A DNA stretch of 64,000 bases from Salinibaculum sp. SYNS191 (GTDB lineage Archaea > Halobacteriota > Halobacteria > Halobacteriales > Haloarculaceae). The position numbers and the translations under genes are program-made. The stretch is from the NCBI RefSeq assembly GCF_037338445.1, contig NZ_CP147838.1, forward strand, positions 1,984,001-2,048,000. Reading direction: 5' to 3'. The notes beneath the pieces are model-generated. The model made no database searches. It was not told where the DNA came from and was given only the letters and a program-made list of their open reading frames with translations. How positions within the stretch are numbered: position 1 is the stretch's first letter; each line of letters starts with the position of its first letter. Of the stretch, positions 35,556-45,110 are shown one piece after another.

Positions 35556-35771
35556 ATGTCGATAGAACAACTACCACACGAAGAGGCTTACGCCGGCGAC
35601 CGCATCCAAGTGCCCATCGCCGGCGGCGTACTGGTCTATGAACACTGCACCATCGGCAAAGATCTCATTGGCTTCGTCGATGTCGAAAACTGGGATGCAC
35701 TGGCCGATGGACTGGCAGCGCGTGGCCACAGTCGCGGCGCGGTCTATCACCTGCCGGAGTTGGATCGATGA
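35556..35771 (+). CDS. Small hypothetical protein
   Basis: 71 aa from ATG 35556. Beta-rich, acidic (GDRIQVPIAGGVLVYEHCTIGKDLIGFVDVENWDALADGLAARG), no transmembrane segment or Cys pair. It overlaps the next gene by ATGA, so the two are translated together. Pairs like this occur in haloarchaeal plasmid regions. I do not know a function. Confidence 0.65.
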   Translation: MSIEQLPHEEAYAGDRIQVPIAGGVLVYEHCTIGKDLIGFVDVENWDALADGLAARGHSRGAVYHLPELDR

Positions 35772-35953
35772 ACAAAGACGTGATTCGCCAGCACGCCGCT
35801 GCGGGCGTGACGCGGGCGGTGCATCCCGATGCTCGGCGACACTTCGAGGCGATCTTAGAGCAATTGGGCGAGAGCTATCCGACTGCACTCGGTGAGTGCC
35901 CCAGCTGTGGTCGGATTGGCTTGCCCGAGCGAGTACACGAACACGACTGCTAG
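35768..35953 (+). CDS. Tiny zinc-ribbon protein
   Basis: 61 aa. A helical N-terminal half (NKDVIRQHAAAGVTRAVHPDARRHFEAILEQL) precedes a putative zinc site made of CPSC (residues ~44-47) and HEHDC at the C-terminus. Small zinc proteins of this type are frequent on haloarchaeal plasmids and viruses and may bind nucleic acid or a protein partner. Start overlaps the stop of the upstream gene. Confidence 0.65.
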   Translation: MNKDVIRQHAAAGVTRAVHPDARRHFEAILEQLGESYPTALGECPSCGRIGLPERVHEHDC

Positions 35954-36739
35954 CGGGTCCCCTGACAGTTTTTCTTCCGTATACGCAGTTCGGCGATGTT
36001 TACAGTGATTTGGGTGCCAGTCACCTTCCTGCTGGCTAGGCAAACCCTTCAGAGGAAGTGTGGCAAAGGCCACACAATCCAAATACCCCTCACCCCTCGC
36101 TGACGCTCGGGGTTCGGCGACCGCACCGCAGACCGCAATACCACCGCACCTGGACGGGTGTGGCTAGTTTTGACGTGCTCGAGTCTGCTTCTTAAGCGCT
36201 GATAGGTTTGTGGAGGTCTGCTGACTCGATGGAAACGCTGCTATCCCAGGAGACAGTGGAGTAAGCATGGAACGCAAGAGACCGACCTGTATTCCGTGCC
36301 ATCGAGCACGTCCTACTGACTGGTCCATGCGCGAAAGAAGCCGAGTCATGGGCGCTACAGCCCGGATGCCGCGCGGGAGTGGTCTGCATAAGTTTTGAAA
36401 AGATGGAGAGATGAGGCGAGACATGACTATCTCCACGCCATCTCTCGGTTTCCACGCACTGGTGTCAGCGTTCATCATCGGGGGTTCAATTGTTGGGCTG
36501 ATCACTCATCGGCCGGCCAGCGCTAGCGTGAGCAACAGGTGTCTCGCTGAAGATGTCTCCCGTGGGTGGCCGGTAACACCAGTCATCCGGACGCTTGCCT
36601 GTGATTTCTCGCTCAACTCAAGCCACTTGGTGTGCTGCGACGGCCAAACCGATATAATCGTAGACGTGGAATGTTCAATTAGCAGGCTCCATAGGTATTG
36701 AGCGCTCATGGCTGAGAGCTGAGACAGAACATACGAGAG
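35954..36739. other. Geneless stretch carrying element copy 2
   Basis: About 790 bp without a convincing gene. It contains the second copy of the conserved ~150-nt element (36217-36370). The remainder (to 36739) has short open frames of poor composition on both strands. It separates the plasmid-like module from the CRISPR-Cas locus. Confidence 0.5.
36217..36370. repeat. Conserved ~150-nt element, copy 2
   Basis: Matches 11650-11801, beginning at TCTGCTGACTCGATGGAA and ending at CAGCCCGGATGCC. The right part is ~89% identical without gaps. On the plus strand a 44-codon frame starts at ATG 36270 and includes RKRPTCIPCHRA; on the minus strand an ORF also spans it. A structured RNA or small mobile unit is the main alternative to a peptide. 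Confidence 0.6.
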
Positions 36740-37399
36740 TCACATCCGATTCCGGGAAAAGAGACGACCGAGCGTTGTCAGTCGGACCACTTTAGCCTGA
36801 TTGGAACGCTCCCGATAGACGATATCGCGGTCAGCGAGTGTTGAGATATGCCGACTGGCCGTACTGGTTGCGACATCTGCAGCCTCAGCGAGGTCGGACA
36901 CCGACACCTCGTTGCCTTCTTCCAATAATGAGAGTAGCGTGGTGAATGTCGATTCCGTCTCGTCGGGAATCGTTGCTGTAATATCAGGAATGTGGACCGG
37001 CGTGGCGGCCTGCTTCGTATCGCTGTACATCACGACATCTGTGATGTGCTCCGAGTGTGCAAGTAGAGCGACAGTCATCGGGAGGTGAACGTCCGTTGCC
37101 CCGCCACCCATGCAGACGACTGGGGGCTGTCCGTCGGTAAGGATAGAACTACAAATATCGAGCGCAGCATTGAAATCGTCTGGAGGGACCGTCTTCTCGA
37201 CGAGATCGACGCTATGAACCACACCGGTGAGCGTCGATTCAACGTCGTTGACTGCACTTTTAACGCGTTCCGTGGCAGATGGTTCGTCCTGTTCTGGGTA
37301 TACCAACGTTATCGTGTGGCCAGCATCAATACCATGCGCAATGACAGAACGTGTTACCAAATGCCCGCTAAATCCGAGTGGAGCGACGAATCGTTTCAT
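36740..37399 (-). CDS. csa3: Csa3-like CARF-winged-helix transcriptional regulator
   Basis: 219 aa from ATG 37399. The N-terminal Rossmann-like CARF domain (KRFVAPLGFSGHLVTRSVIAHGIDAGHTITLVYP, then PPVVCMGGGATDVHLPMTVALLAH) is followed by a winged helix (FTTLLSLLEEGNEVSVSDLAEAADVATSTASRHISTLADRDIVYRE, residues ~157-200). CARF-wHTH proteins regulate cas genes and spacer uptake, in some cases responding to cyclic oligoadenylates. It stands divergent from cas6 across a 264-bp spacer, the right position to control the type I-D operon. Confidence 0.85.
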   Translation of the reverse strand: MKRFVAPLGFSGHLVTRSVIAHGIDAGHTITLVYPEQDEPSATERVKSAVNDVESTLTGVVHSVDLVEKTVPPDDFNAALDICSSILTDGQPPVVCMGGGATDVHLPMTVALLAHSEHITDVVMYSDTKQAATPVHIPDITATIPDETESTFTTLLSLLEEGNEVSVSDLAEAADVATSTASRHISTLADRDIVYRERSNQAKVVRLTTLGRLFSRNRM

Positions 37400-37663
37400 T
37401 GAATAGGGTGTGAATTACCGCTAGCCTGATAGATAAATAATTCTTTTCCCGATTTTGAACCTCTCGATTTCTACTGATTTTGTTTCCATGCTCACGGAAA
37501 GCAGCGAGAATTAACACGCTGTATTCTATGTATAGGAAAACGCAACTGACATTCCCTCTTCTCAGCGTTAGATAATTCCTGCTTTCTATCTTAGCGCAAT
37601 CATGTCGATTTTCCCATAACTATTAAGCCGACACGATTAGGACGCACAGTTGGGCGAACCGAT
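37400..37663. promoter_or_regulatory. Divergent promoter region between csa3-like gene and cas operon
   Basis: 264 bp, AT-rich, with no ORF. It must contain both the start of the cas6-cas2 operon and that of the regulator. AT-rich tracts suited to TATA elements are scattered through it (for example around 37425-37445 and 37560-37620); exact boxes cannot be assigned by eye. Confidence 0.6.
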
Positions 37664-38569
37664 ATGAAGCAAATGACTCTGACGCTCGTCCCCTCGTCTG
37701 GCACATTCCCAGTACCGTTCTCCACGGGTTACCAGACGTACAGTGGATTGCTCTCGTTGCTCTCGAATGTCGATACGGAAGTTGCCGACGAGATCCACGG
37801 CGCAAACTTCTCGTCACTCACCAACAGTGGCTTGCTGGGGGATTTCGGGTACGGTGCTGATCGTCCATACCACAAACAGGTGTACGGGAATCAAGAGTAC
37901 CGACTCCGACTCGGTGTCACACACCCAGATGACGAGGCGTTGTTTGAGGCGCTGGTCCGGGCGTTCGTTATCAACGACCGCTCCCTCCCGCTTGCTCATG
38001 GGGAGTTGACGGTCGAAAGCGTCGAATCAGAGACGACCGAGCAAGAGACGGTACTCACGACAGCACACGACCTTACAGAAGCCGACCTAGGTGGTGTTCG
38101 CGTCTCGTTCGAGACGCCGACGTGTCGACAACGGTACGGCGAAGTATGGGAGACGCATCCGCAACGAACGACACTATTCCCACATCTGGCCGACCGATGG
38201 AACGCACTCGCCGACACGCCAGACATTGAGATGATGCCAGTCGCGGAGACTCTTGGGGAAGAACTGTACACAGTTCCGGATGCGGATGCATACGACACCC
38301 ACAGTATCGTGGTGTATCGTGAGGAGCCACCGATGGACGAGGAGAGCACCGAAACAGATGACGTGGCGAGCGATGGGGGACAGCACCTCAACGAAGCGCA
38401 GGGCTACACGGGGACGTGGACGTTTCGGTTCAAAGGTGCGTCAGAAGCAACGAAAACAGCTGTTTTGGCGCTGTCGCGGTTCGCCGAGTTCTCCGGTGTC
38501 GGGCGACACACCGCACGTGGAGCGGGTACCGTCAGCGTTGAAATAGTGGGGTGTGACAATGCCTTCTGA
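37664..38569 (+). CDS. cas6: CRISPR endoribonuclease Cas6
   Basis: 301 aa from ATG 37664. RAMP-superfamily protein of double ferredoxin fold: FSTGYQTYSGLLSLL near the start, FGYGADRPYHKQVYGNQEYRLRLGVTHPDDEALF, and the terminal Gly-rich loop FAEFSGVGRHTARGAGTVSVE, the mark of Cas6. It cuts pre-crRNA in each 36-nt repeat, leaving the ATTGAAAC 5' handle. Its 3' end overlaps cas10d. Being first in the operon is less usual for type I-D. Confidence 0.9.
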   Translation: MKQMTLTLVPSSGTFPVPFSTGYQTYSGLLSLLSNVDTEVADEIHGANFSSLTNSGLLGDFGYGADRPYHKQVYGNQEYRLRLGVTHPDDEALFEALVRAFVINDRSLPLAHGELTVESVESETTEQETVLTTAHDLTEADLGGVRVSFETPTCRQRYGEVWETHPQRTTLFPHLADRWNALADTPDIEMMPVAETLGEELYTVPDADAYDTHSIVVYREEPPMDEESTETDDVASDGGQHLNEAQGYTGTWTFRFKGASEATKTAVLALSRFAEFSGVGRHTARGAGTVSVEIVGCDNAF

Positions 38570-41174
38570 CAGCACGGATTCGTCGGTCACGTTTGAGGTG
38601 CCCGAGGCAGACCGCTTACAAGAGGCTGCTGAGCACGCACGTGATGTTCGACAGTATGTTGTCGGGAGCAGCGGCAAGTCAGATGCCGATGGATTGCCGG
38701 GCCTCGCTGGCAGACTCATCGACCAGGCTGGGAACTATCCAGGTAAGTACGACCCGCCGGTCGCGCTCTCGACTCACCTTATCAACGTCGTCACAGTCGG
38801 ACTTACGGTCTACGTGTACGAACGCGTCGTTAATGACGAAGGAGAAATCGACGACACGGAGGTGCGATTGCTTCTCGCGGCACTCGCTCTCCACGACACC
38901 AACAAGTACGTTGATGCAGCCTACGACTGCTCCCTCGACACATCGAATAACAGTGAGGAAGTATTGGATTACTACTTCGACCAGGGTGACGATTTCGACA
39001 TTACGGAGGTGCTGCCCGGTGAGAGCGAAGAGGAACTCGCTCGGGACAGAGCAGACGTGAAGTGGCTGGTCCAGCGTACCGAAGCCTACGAAGATGAGAG
39101 TGAAACCCGCGGTGCATCGACACGTCGCGTCCGCGGGCTGGAACGATACTGTCGTATCAGTGATGGCTTCGTCTCGGTCGTCCATGAGGATGGGCTCGAA
39201 AAGGGTGTCGAGTGGCTCGAGAAGTTCTTTGCCGACGACGACAGCCCCGTCCAATATGTGGAGTTCACCAGACTGGAACAACCAGTCTTGAACAACCACC
39301 TGCTCACCACCGTCAAACACATCATCGGTGATCGAGGCGACGAGCCCCTGGAAACGATTAATCCACCGACACACGGTCTCATACTCGGAAGCACACCAAA
39401 TGAAGTAGCCTACCTTGGCGTCCCAATTGAGCGAGACACGCTTCGTGAGGCCGTCGACAGCGAATTGATGAGCAGGATTACCGAGGAACACGAATTCAAC
39501 GCGAAGACTGAGTGGCGGTCCTTCGAGTACGATATCCTCGCCGAGGTCGACATCCACTTTGACGAAAAGCGAGAAATTATCGCTGAAGGCTACGCAGAAA
39601 CACTCCGACAGGGTAGTGGGACAGACCACGAATTCGAGTCGATACCCGACGAATTTGCCGCCCATCTTCCAGAGCTGGCAAAAGTGGTGTTTCGCGACCA
39701 GAACTACGAGTCAGCCTTCGAGAACTACCCGTCGATGGCACGCCTCTGGGAGGAAATCTCTGAGGGTGATACGTATAATTCGTTCACACAGAAAATCGGA
39801 TTCATCGCGGAGTTGCTCCGCCGATGGACCGGTGCAGTTGCAGACGGCTATGAGGTTGCCACAGTACGGGACGAACTGGCTGACTTTGCTGAAGAGCATC
39901 GCGACAGTCTCCGGGATGACCTCCAGCCAGAATCTGAGGCTGGAGGGGTCGTCGTCGACCGGTTCTTCGAAACCGGCCTTGAGGAGGAAATATCGGTCCC
40001 GAGCGGAGACGAGATGTGCTTCCTCTGTGGTCGGCACTCGACGCGAGACTACAAGAAAGGCAACAACGCCTTCTACAGGACCCAGAGCTTCTCGCGCCGA
40101 GTCGAGCCAGAGGGAGATTACAAGAAAATCTGCCCAGTCTGCAACCTCGAGCATGCGCTCCTCAGGGATACGGTTGAGGATCACGATTACTCCGTGGGGG
40201 CAGACATCAAGATTGCGTTCGTCTACTACGACGCATTTGTTGCGAACCTCACTGTCGGCGCTACTGGCGAGTCAGACCGACTCGTGCGTTCGCTGCAATC
40301 CGACGAGGAGGAGGTAGCAGCCACAGTAACCACACCCGAACTCGTCGCCCACTCGTTCGCCCCGCAATATCACCTCCAACCAATCTACGCCGACACCGAG
40401 AACGGGCGGCTCCGGCAGGTTCGCGAATTGCTCGAAGCACTGGTGAGTAATGGGTTCAAAGTCCTGATTGGTAAGCCCTTCACGGGATTCGAGCCGCAGG
40501 ATGCACTGTTTGCGGACTTGGTACCGACCCGCCGCGAACGTTCCTACAGCGTGGACCGCATCGAGTCGTTCGACGATCTTCGACAGTCGCGCCGGCTCTT
40601 CGACATCCTCCGGTCAGCCGCCGACAGCGGAGACTACGACGCGGGACGTGAATTGATTAGCCTCCCAGGTGACACACTCGAACCGATAGCAGACCTCGTC
40701 GTCCAGAACAGCGAGTGGTATGCGTCCGTCAGAGAGGACACGCACTCACACTTCACTGATAGTACATACAAAGTGACATACATGCTAATGCGAAACGTAG
40801 CCGAATCAGGACTCGAACTGTACGGAAAAGAGTATGGCAGTCGACACAAAAAGGTCAAGATATTCCGCTTGGCTGTTGATTCAGCACTCGACGGATTAAA
40901 TCGTGGCCTTGCAGACGAGGAGTTAGTTGAGCATACTGCAGGACAGGTGTACAAAGCCGCTCAGGAGGAGGAGTACACGGGACGAGTCACGACCGAGCAG
41001 GCAACGCAATTCGTCGAGTCACTATTCGAATATCTGGAATCAGATGATTCGCTGACCAAGGAAGACCTGAGCAGTCGGCGCAACACACTGGCGAACACGT
41101 ACCTATTCGCTTACGACCAGTTACTGAACGAATTGAGAGAAGAAGAGGCAGACGAAGAGGAGGCACCGGCCTGA
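38559..41174 (+). CDS. cas10d: Type I-D large subunit Cas10d (Csc3) with HD nuclease domain
   Basis: 871 aa from ATG 38559; GTG 38553 is an alternative. The HD nuclease region near the N-terminus has a His in STHLINVV (~residue 73) and HD in LALHDTNKYVDAAYD (~residue 112). A zinc-binding CFLCGRHS (Cys487) pairs with CPVCNLEHA (~residue 525). The rest is a divergent Cas10 palm followed by a helical C-terminus. No cyclase GGDD motif is seen. In type I-D the HD nuclease that degrades the target is carried here rather than by Cas3. Confidence 0.88.
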   Translation: MPSDSTDSSVTFEVPEADRLQEAAEHARDVRQYVVGSSGKSDADGLPGLAGRLIDQAGNYPGKYDPPVALSTHLINVVTVGLTVYVYERVVNDEGEIDDTEVRLLLAALALHDTNKYVDAAYDCSLDTSNNSEEVLDYYFDQGDDFDITEVLPGESEEELARDRADVKWLVQRTEAYEDESETRGASTRRVRGLERYCRISDGFVSVVHEDGLEKGVEWLEKFFADDDSPVQYVEFTRLEQPVLNNHLLTTVKHIIGDRGDEPLETINPPTHGLILGSTPNEVAYLGVPIERDTLREAVDSELMSRITEEHEFNAKTEWRSFEYDILAEVDIHFDEKREIIAEGYAETLRQGSGTDHEFESIPDEFAAHLPELAKVVFRDQNYESAFENYPSMARLWEEISEGDTYNSFTQKIGFIAELLRRWTGAVADGYEVATVRDELADFAEEHRDSLRDDLQPESEAGGVVVDRFFETGLEEEISVPSGDEMCFLCGRHSTRDYKKGNNAFYRTQSFSRRVEPEGDYKKICPVCNLEHALLRDTVEDHDYSVGADIKIAFVYYDAFVANLTVGATGESDRLVRSLQSDEEEVAATVTTPELVAHSFAPQYHLQPIYADTENGRLRQVRELLEALVSNGFKVLIGKPFTGFEPQDALFADLVPTRRERSYSVDRIESFDDLRQSRRLFDILRSAADSGDYDAGRELISLPGDTLEPIADLVVQNSEWYASVREDTHSHFTDSTYKVTYMLMRNVAESGLELYGKEYGSRHKKVKIFRLAVDSALDGLNRGLADEELVEHTAGQVYKAAQEEEYTGRVTTEQATQFVESLFEYLESDDSLTKEDLSSRRNTLANTYLFAYDQLLNELREEEADEEEAPA

Positions 41175-41199
41175 AACTATCCTTCCAGACAACAAACCC

Positions 41200-42177
41200 A
41201 TGAGCACAAACGCTACCACCGCCATCGACTTCCCGGAGAAAGGCTTCATCGACCAGTATCAGTTCTACATGCGGCGTCGACCATCTGTCACGCTCGCCGT
41301 TCAACGTGACGTCGTCGATCCGCTGCTCATCCGCAATACTGAGCAGGACCGTGCTGAGACGCAGATAATTGCTGATACTACCCGTGCCCAGTCGAACCCA
41401 GAGAAATTCACCACGAAAGAGCGTCTGACTGGACTTGACCTGCTCCGCCAACTCGACGACGGAGACGATCTCATCGCGGAAGAGTACGCCTACAATGAAC
41501 CCCCTACCTTGGAGAACGCCATCAACATGGATGCCGTGACATACGGTATCACCGGCACGGGTGATCAGGACTACGGCATGAAGTCACGGCTGTTCGCGGG
41601 CTACACCTACACGACAGGCGAATACGACGTGATGAATGCCGAAACACGGAATAAAGCCTTCGAGTCCGGCACGATGACCGACGAAGAAGGTGAACATTCG
41701 CAGGGGCTGTACGAGCAGGTCCGCGTCCAGCCAGGAAACACGTTCATGCACTTCCTAACACTGGAAGCCGGGACGCCAGCGATGCTTGCGTACGTCCTGC
41801 ACAATGTTTTGAACACCCACGGGTACGGAGCGCGTGAAACTCGGAGCGGGAAGACTATCGAGAACAGTATTCGGGCGCTTGTCGTGGCCGACCAGCCAGC
41901 ACTACTGTCCGTTGGTGAATTCCTCGAGGGGTACGACCCCGACCCAGACCACGAAGACATCGGTGACGCTCTCGGGCACTACCTCCGTGCACAGGAGCGG
42001 GCAAACTGGGACGTGTACGGCGATGAGAAAGTCAGCGATGTAGAGTCGTTCCCCGAGTGGTTCTCCACGCTCCAGGCTGTTTCTGGACGGGAACGCGACG
42101 ACGCAACCCAGATCCTACGTGAGTTGCTTGTCAGCGATACCGCAGCCGCACGGGAGAACATCCCCGAACTCGACTGA
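41200..42177 (+). CDS. csc2: Type I-D backbone subunit Cas7 (Csc2)
   Basis: 325 aa from ATG 41200. Csc2 features include the early LAVQRDVVDPLLIRNTEQDRAETQ, FTTKERLTGLDLLRQL, INMDAVTYGITGTGDQDYGMKSRLFAGYTYTTGEY and the GYGARETRSGKTIENSI block. Multiple copies coat the crRNA to build the Cascade filament. The length is right for Csc2 and the position between cas10d and csc1 is standard for I-D. Confidence 0.92.
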   Translation: MSTNATTAIDFPEKGFIDQYQFYMRRRPSVTLAVQRDVVDPLLIRNTEQDRAETQIIADTTRAQSNPEKFTTKERLTGLDLLRQLDDGDDLIAEEYAYNEPPTLENAINMDAVTYGITGTGDQDYGMKSRLFAGYTYTTGEYDVMNAETRNKAFESGTMTDEEGEHSQGLYEQVRVQPGNTFMHFLTLEAGTPAMLAYVLHNVLNTHGYGARETRSGKTIENSIRALVVADQPALLSVGEFLEGYDPDPDHEDIGDALGHYLRAQERANWDVYGDEKVSDVESFPEWFSTLQAVSGRERDDATQILRELLVSDTAAARENIPELD

Positions 42178-42207
42178 CCGCCTGAAACCAAGAGATGCCA
42201 GCAACCC

Positions 42208-43002
42208 ATGTCACATAATCAGGTCAGTCTGGAGGATGCTGTCCAGGATGCAGAGAGTTCGGCACGTTCCTCCGAGGTAGTCCGTGCGCATACGTATGAC
42301 GCCAGACTCTACGCACCCCTTTTTTACGCCAGCAAGGAGGGAAGCGTAATTGAGACTGATCCTATCATCGCAGCGACGGCCGTCATGCACGCGCTTGGCT
42401 ACGAGTACTACGATCTCAAAAAGCGCTATGCACTGATCGGTGACGAGGCCACAACCCCGGACTACGGACACTTACGGAACCTGCCGTTCTTCGTTAGTGA
42501 ACTAGCCCCTATCGAAGACGTTGATGCAGACGAACGGACCTTCCGGACGGTATCATACTCGACCGAACGAGCCATCGTCTCCCAGGACAACACGGTCGGA
42601 GAGATGATTCGTGGCTCGAAGAAGCCAGTCCCAAGGCGACTCGAAGGGAGCAATGCCGGCTGGCACAAGGTTCGTGAGTTTGTCGGACTGTCGCCGGGCA
42701 CGAACTTCGAATTCACTATCTGGGCACATCCCGACGATGCCCCGCCTCCTCAAATCGGTTTCCGGGCGGGTATCAAGCGAACGGGAGAATTCCGGGCGAC
42801 GCGCAGAGACGACCCTGCCGAGACAGTAACTGTCAATCAGTACCTTCTGCAATCGGTATACGATGTCGGGGAGGATACACTTGTTGACCTGATGCGCCAC
42901 GCGGACACCTATAGCCGGGGCAACGACGTGCGGACGAATCGGTTCGTGGACGTGGACCGGCAGTGGTTCGAAACTACAGTCCTACCCGGCAGCGTACTCT
43001 GA
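42208..43002 (+). CDS. csc1: Type I-D Cas5 (Csc1)
   Basis: 264 aa from ATG 42208. RAMP-type protein opening with YDARLYAPLFYASKEGSVIETDPIIAATAVMHALGYEYYDLKKRYALIGD, characteristic of Csc1, and later GTNFEFTIWAHPDDAPPPQIGFRAGIKRTGEF. It caps the 5' handle of the crRNA in the I-D Cascade. Two bases separate its stop from cas3. Confidence 0.9.
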   Translation: MSHNQVSLEDAVQDAESSARSSEVVRAHTYDARLYAPLFYASKEGSVIETDPIIAATAVMHALGYEYYDLKKRYALIGDEATTPDYGHLRNLPFFVSELAPIEDVDADERTFRTVSYSTERAIVSQDNTVGEMIRGSKKPVPRRLEGSNAGWHKVREFVGLSPGTNFEFTIWAHPDDAPPPQIGFRAGIKRTGEFRATRRDDPAETVTVNQYLLQSVYDVGEDTLVDLMRHADTYSRGNDVRTNRFVDVDRQWFETTVLPGSVL

Positions 43003-43004
43003 CG

Positions 43005-45110
43005 ATGACCGACCCGGAACCAGCCGACCGATATCTCATCGGCGGTGCGGGTTTGCCAACGACGATGCCGGATACTGACTTCCCCCACGAGCCTGCCCGG
43101 CAATTTCAGGCGACCGCACTTGCATGGATTCACGACACCGACGCTGCCCCTGTCGCTACACTCGAAGCGCCGACCGGAAGTGGGAAAACAGCTGTTATTG
43201 CGGCTCTTAGTCGTGCGATGGGGCACACGCTCTGCCTGTACCCGACAAACGCGCTAGTGAATGCTCAGGCTGCCGAACTGGAGGCTGCTGGACTCGACGT
43301 ACAGGTCGTGACGAGTGATACACTCAGTGGGACTGGCGACGACCGGACGCGTGAACTCATCGAGTACGCACAGCGTGGCCAACGCGGAGCACATGACGTG
43401 ATTGTGACAAACCCTGACATCCTGCAGGCGGTGTTGCAGGGGCTGTATTTCTCACCAGGTGATGATATTCTCCGGATCTACGGCCTGTTCGACGCCGCGG
43501 TCTTCGACGAATTTCACTACTACGACGCATTAGCTGCAAGTGGTCTGCTGACGCAGATCAAGGTCTTGTCCGAGCGCGGCGCGGTCCTGAGTCCAGACGG
43601 CGACGACGAACTCACACCACCACGATTCCTCCTGTCGTCAGCGACACCAGATACCGCGTTCATCGACCATGTTATCGAGGATATTGGCCTTTCTGCAGAC
43701 CGCATTACAGCGTGTCTCCAACCGCTTGATTTCGCAATGAGCACGCAGGCCCCACCTCCGGATGCCGATTTACTCTACCGACACGACGAACATGCCACCA
43801 CGACGGCACAGGAGCAAACACGTACCTACGAGAGTCAGTCACTGACTGACGCCACCCTCGACGCGACAATTGAAGGGACGTGTCCAGGGGATATCTCACG
43901 GTTCCGCTCGCCAATGCTGGTGAATCGCTATCCGAATCGCATCGGGGACGCGTTCGAACAGATTGCCGAACGGCTCCGGCGAACGGTCAGCCGGGCCTAC
44001 GACGGTGGAGGACCGATTGCAGCAGTTATCTTCAACAGCGCGGCACGGAGCAACGCCTTCTATCAGTTCCTGCAGACGACTTACGACGATGCCTTCGCTA
44101 ATCTCGTAGTCAAAGATAACGGTTACGACACGGGTGCCAGACGGTCCCTTCCAGATGAGTTTGCAGTCCTCAACACGACAAGCAAAGGCGAAGTCGGCCT
44201 TGACTTCGATGTTCAGCGACTCGTCATGGCGAGCCCGTTCACCGCGTCTGCGTTCATCCAGCGCATCGGGCGTGCGGGTCGACAGTCGCCAGCAATTGTC
44301 GACCTCTACGGGCTTGATGACCCGACATGGCCGCCTGTCCAGTCGTACCCTGAGTTTCTACAGCGAGTCATGGAGGCGCGTCCAGAGCCGAGTACTAGCC
44401 GTGAACGACTGCGTGCACTAAGCGGTATGCGTGCTGCCGCTGCTATTCACGACCGCGACGAGGGACACGGAGTCTCAGACGCAGTCTACGCAGACTTCGG
44501 TGACTTCCCCGAGCAGTCGCGCTGGCGATCGTTCCTCGAAGACTTGGGGAGTGCACAACAAGCACTTGACGAGGAGTCCGACGCATTGCTCGGGGGCCCA
44601 GCTATCGACCGTGCTGGGAGTCGGGCGGTCAGGGCTGCTATGGAAGCATTCAAAGGACTTCGCTCACTCAGAGGCCGGTCCGTCTCACATCCGGTGCGAT
44701 ACCCTCGCGGTGACGGCCATGAGCGGACGGAGTATGACCTCGTGCGCGCACTCCAACACTACAGCGTAGGCGACATTACGGACGGGAACGTGCTGACACT
44801 CTGGGATGCGAGTGAGGGGGTTGACGTCCGCGGGTACTACCCTGGAAAGCCGGCAGACGGTGACGGTATCGACCTAACTCAAGCGAGCTGGGACATCGAA
44901 GACGTGCTGACGGCGGGGTACACGGGCTATGCGAAACACGGCCAACTTGATAATGTTGCGGTGTCCGAGACCGACCTTCTGGACTGGTTTAGATTGGTGC
45001 CGCTACGGTCGATGCTCGTCCCGGCGGAGATTCGGGCAGGCCGCGTCACAATAACTATCGAGACTCACGAGGGGAGGGAAGACAATGTCAGTATCTCGCG
45101 CACGGCGTAG
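43005..45110 (+). CDS. cas3: CRISPR-associated helicase Cas3' (type I-D)
   Basis: 701 aa from ATG 43005. Superfamily 2 helicase: motif I EAPTGSGKTAV (residues 54-64), motif Ia YPTNALVNAQ, motif II DEFH, motif III SSATP, and motif VI FIQRIGRAGRQSP. No HD nuclease domain is present at either end, as expected for type I-D, where the nuclease is in Cas10d. It unwinds target DNA after Cascade binding. Cas4 starts inside its last codons (45085), indicating coupled translation. Confidence 0.92.
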   Translation: MTDPEPADRYLIGGAGLPTTMPDTDFPHEPARQFQATALAWIHDTDAAPVATLEAPTGSGKTAVIAALSRAMGHTLCLYPTNALVNAQAAELEAAGLDVQVVTSDTLSGTGDDRTRELIEYAQRGQRGAHDVIVTNPDILQAVLQGLYFSPGDDILRIYGLFDAAVFDEFHYYDALAASGLLTQIKVLSERGAVLSPDGDDELTPPRFLLSSATPDTAFIDHVIEDIGLSADRITACLQPLDFAMSTQAPPPDADLLYRHDEHATTTAQEQTRTYESQSLTDATLDATIEGTCPGDISRFRSPMLVNRYPNRIGDAFEQIAERLRRTVSRAYDGGGPIAAVIFNSAARSNAFYQFLQTTYDDAFANLVVKDNGYDTGARRSLPDEFAVLNTTSKGEVGLDFDVQRLVMASPFTASAFIQRIGRAGRQSPAIVDLYGLDDPTWPPVQSYPEFLQRVMEARPEPSTSRERLRALSGMRAAAAIHDRDEGHGVSDAVYADFGDFPEQSRWRSFLEDLGSAQQALDEESDALLGGPAIDRAGSRAVRAAMEAFKGLRSLRGRSVSHPVRYPRGDGHERTEYDLVRALQHYSVGDITDGNVLTLWDASEGVDVRGYYPGKPADGDGIDLTQASWDIEDVLTAGYTGYAKHGQLDNVAVSETDLLDWFRLVPLRSMLVPAEIRAGRVTITIETHEGREDNVSISRTA

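Noticed and set aside
38679..39665. 328-codon minus-strand frame inside cas10d
   Set aside because: Antisense to a Cas gene carrying HD and zinc motifs.
41200..43002. csc2 and csc1 as type I-B Cas7/Cas5
   Set aside because: Sequence blocks and the Cas10d neighbour with an HD domain, plus an HD-less Cas3, fit type I-D better than I-B.
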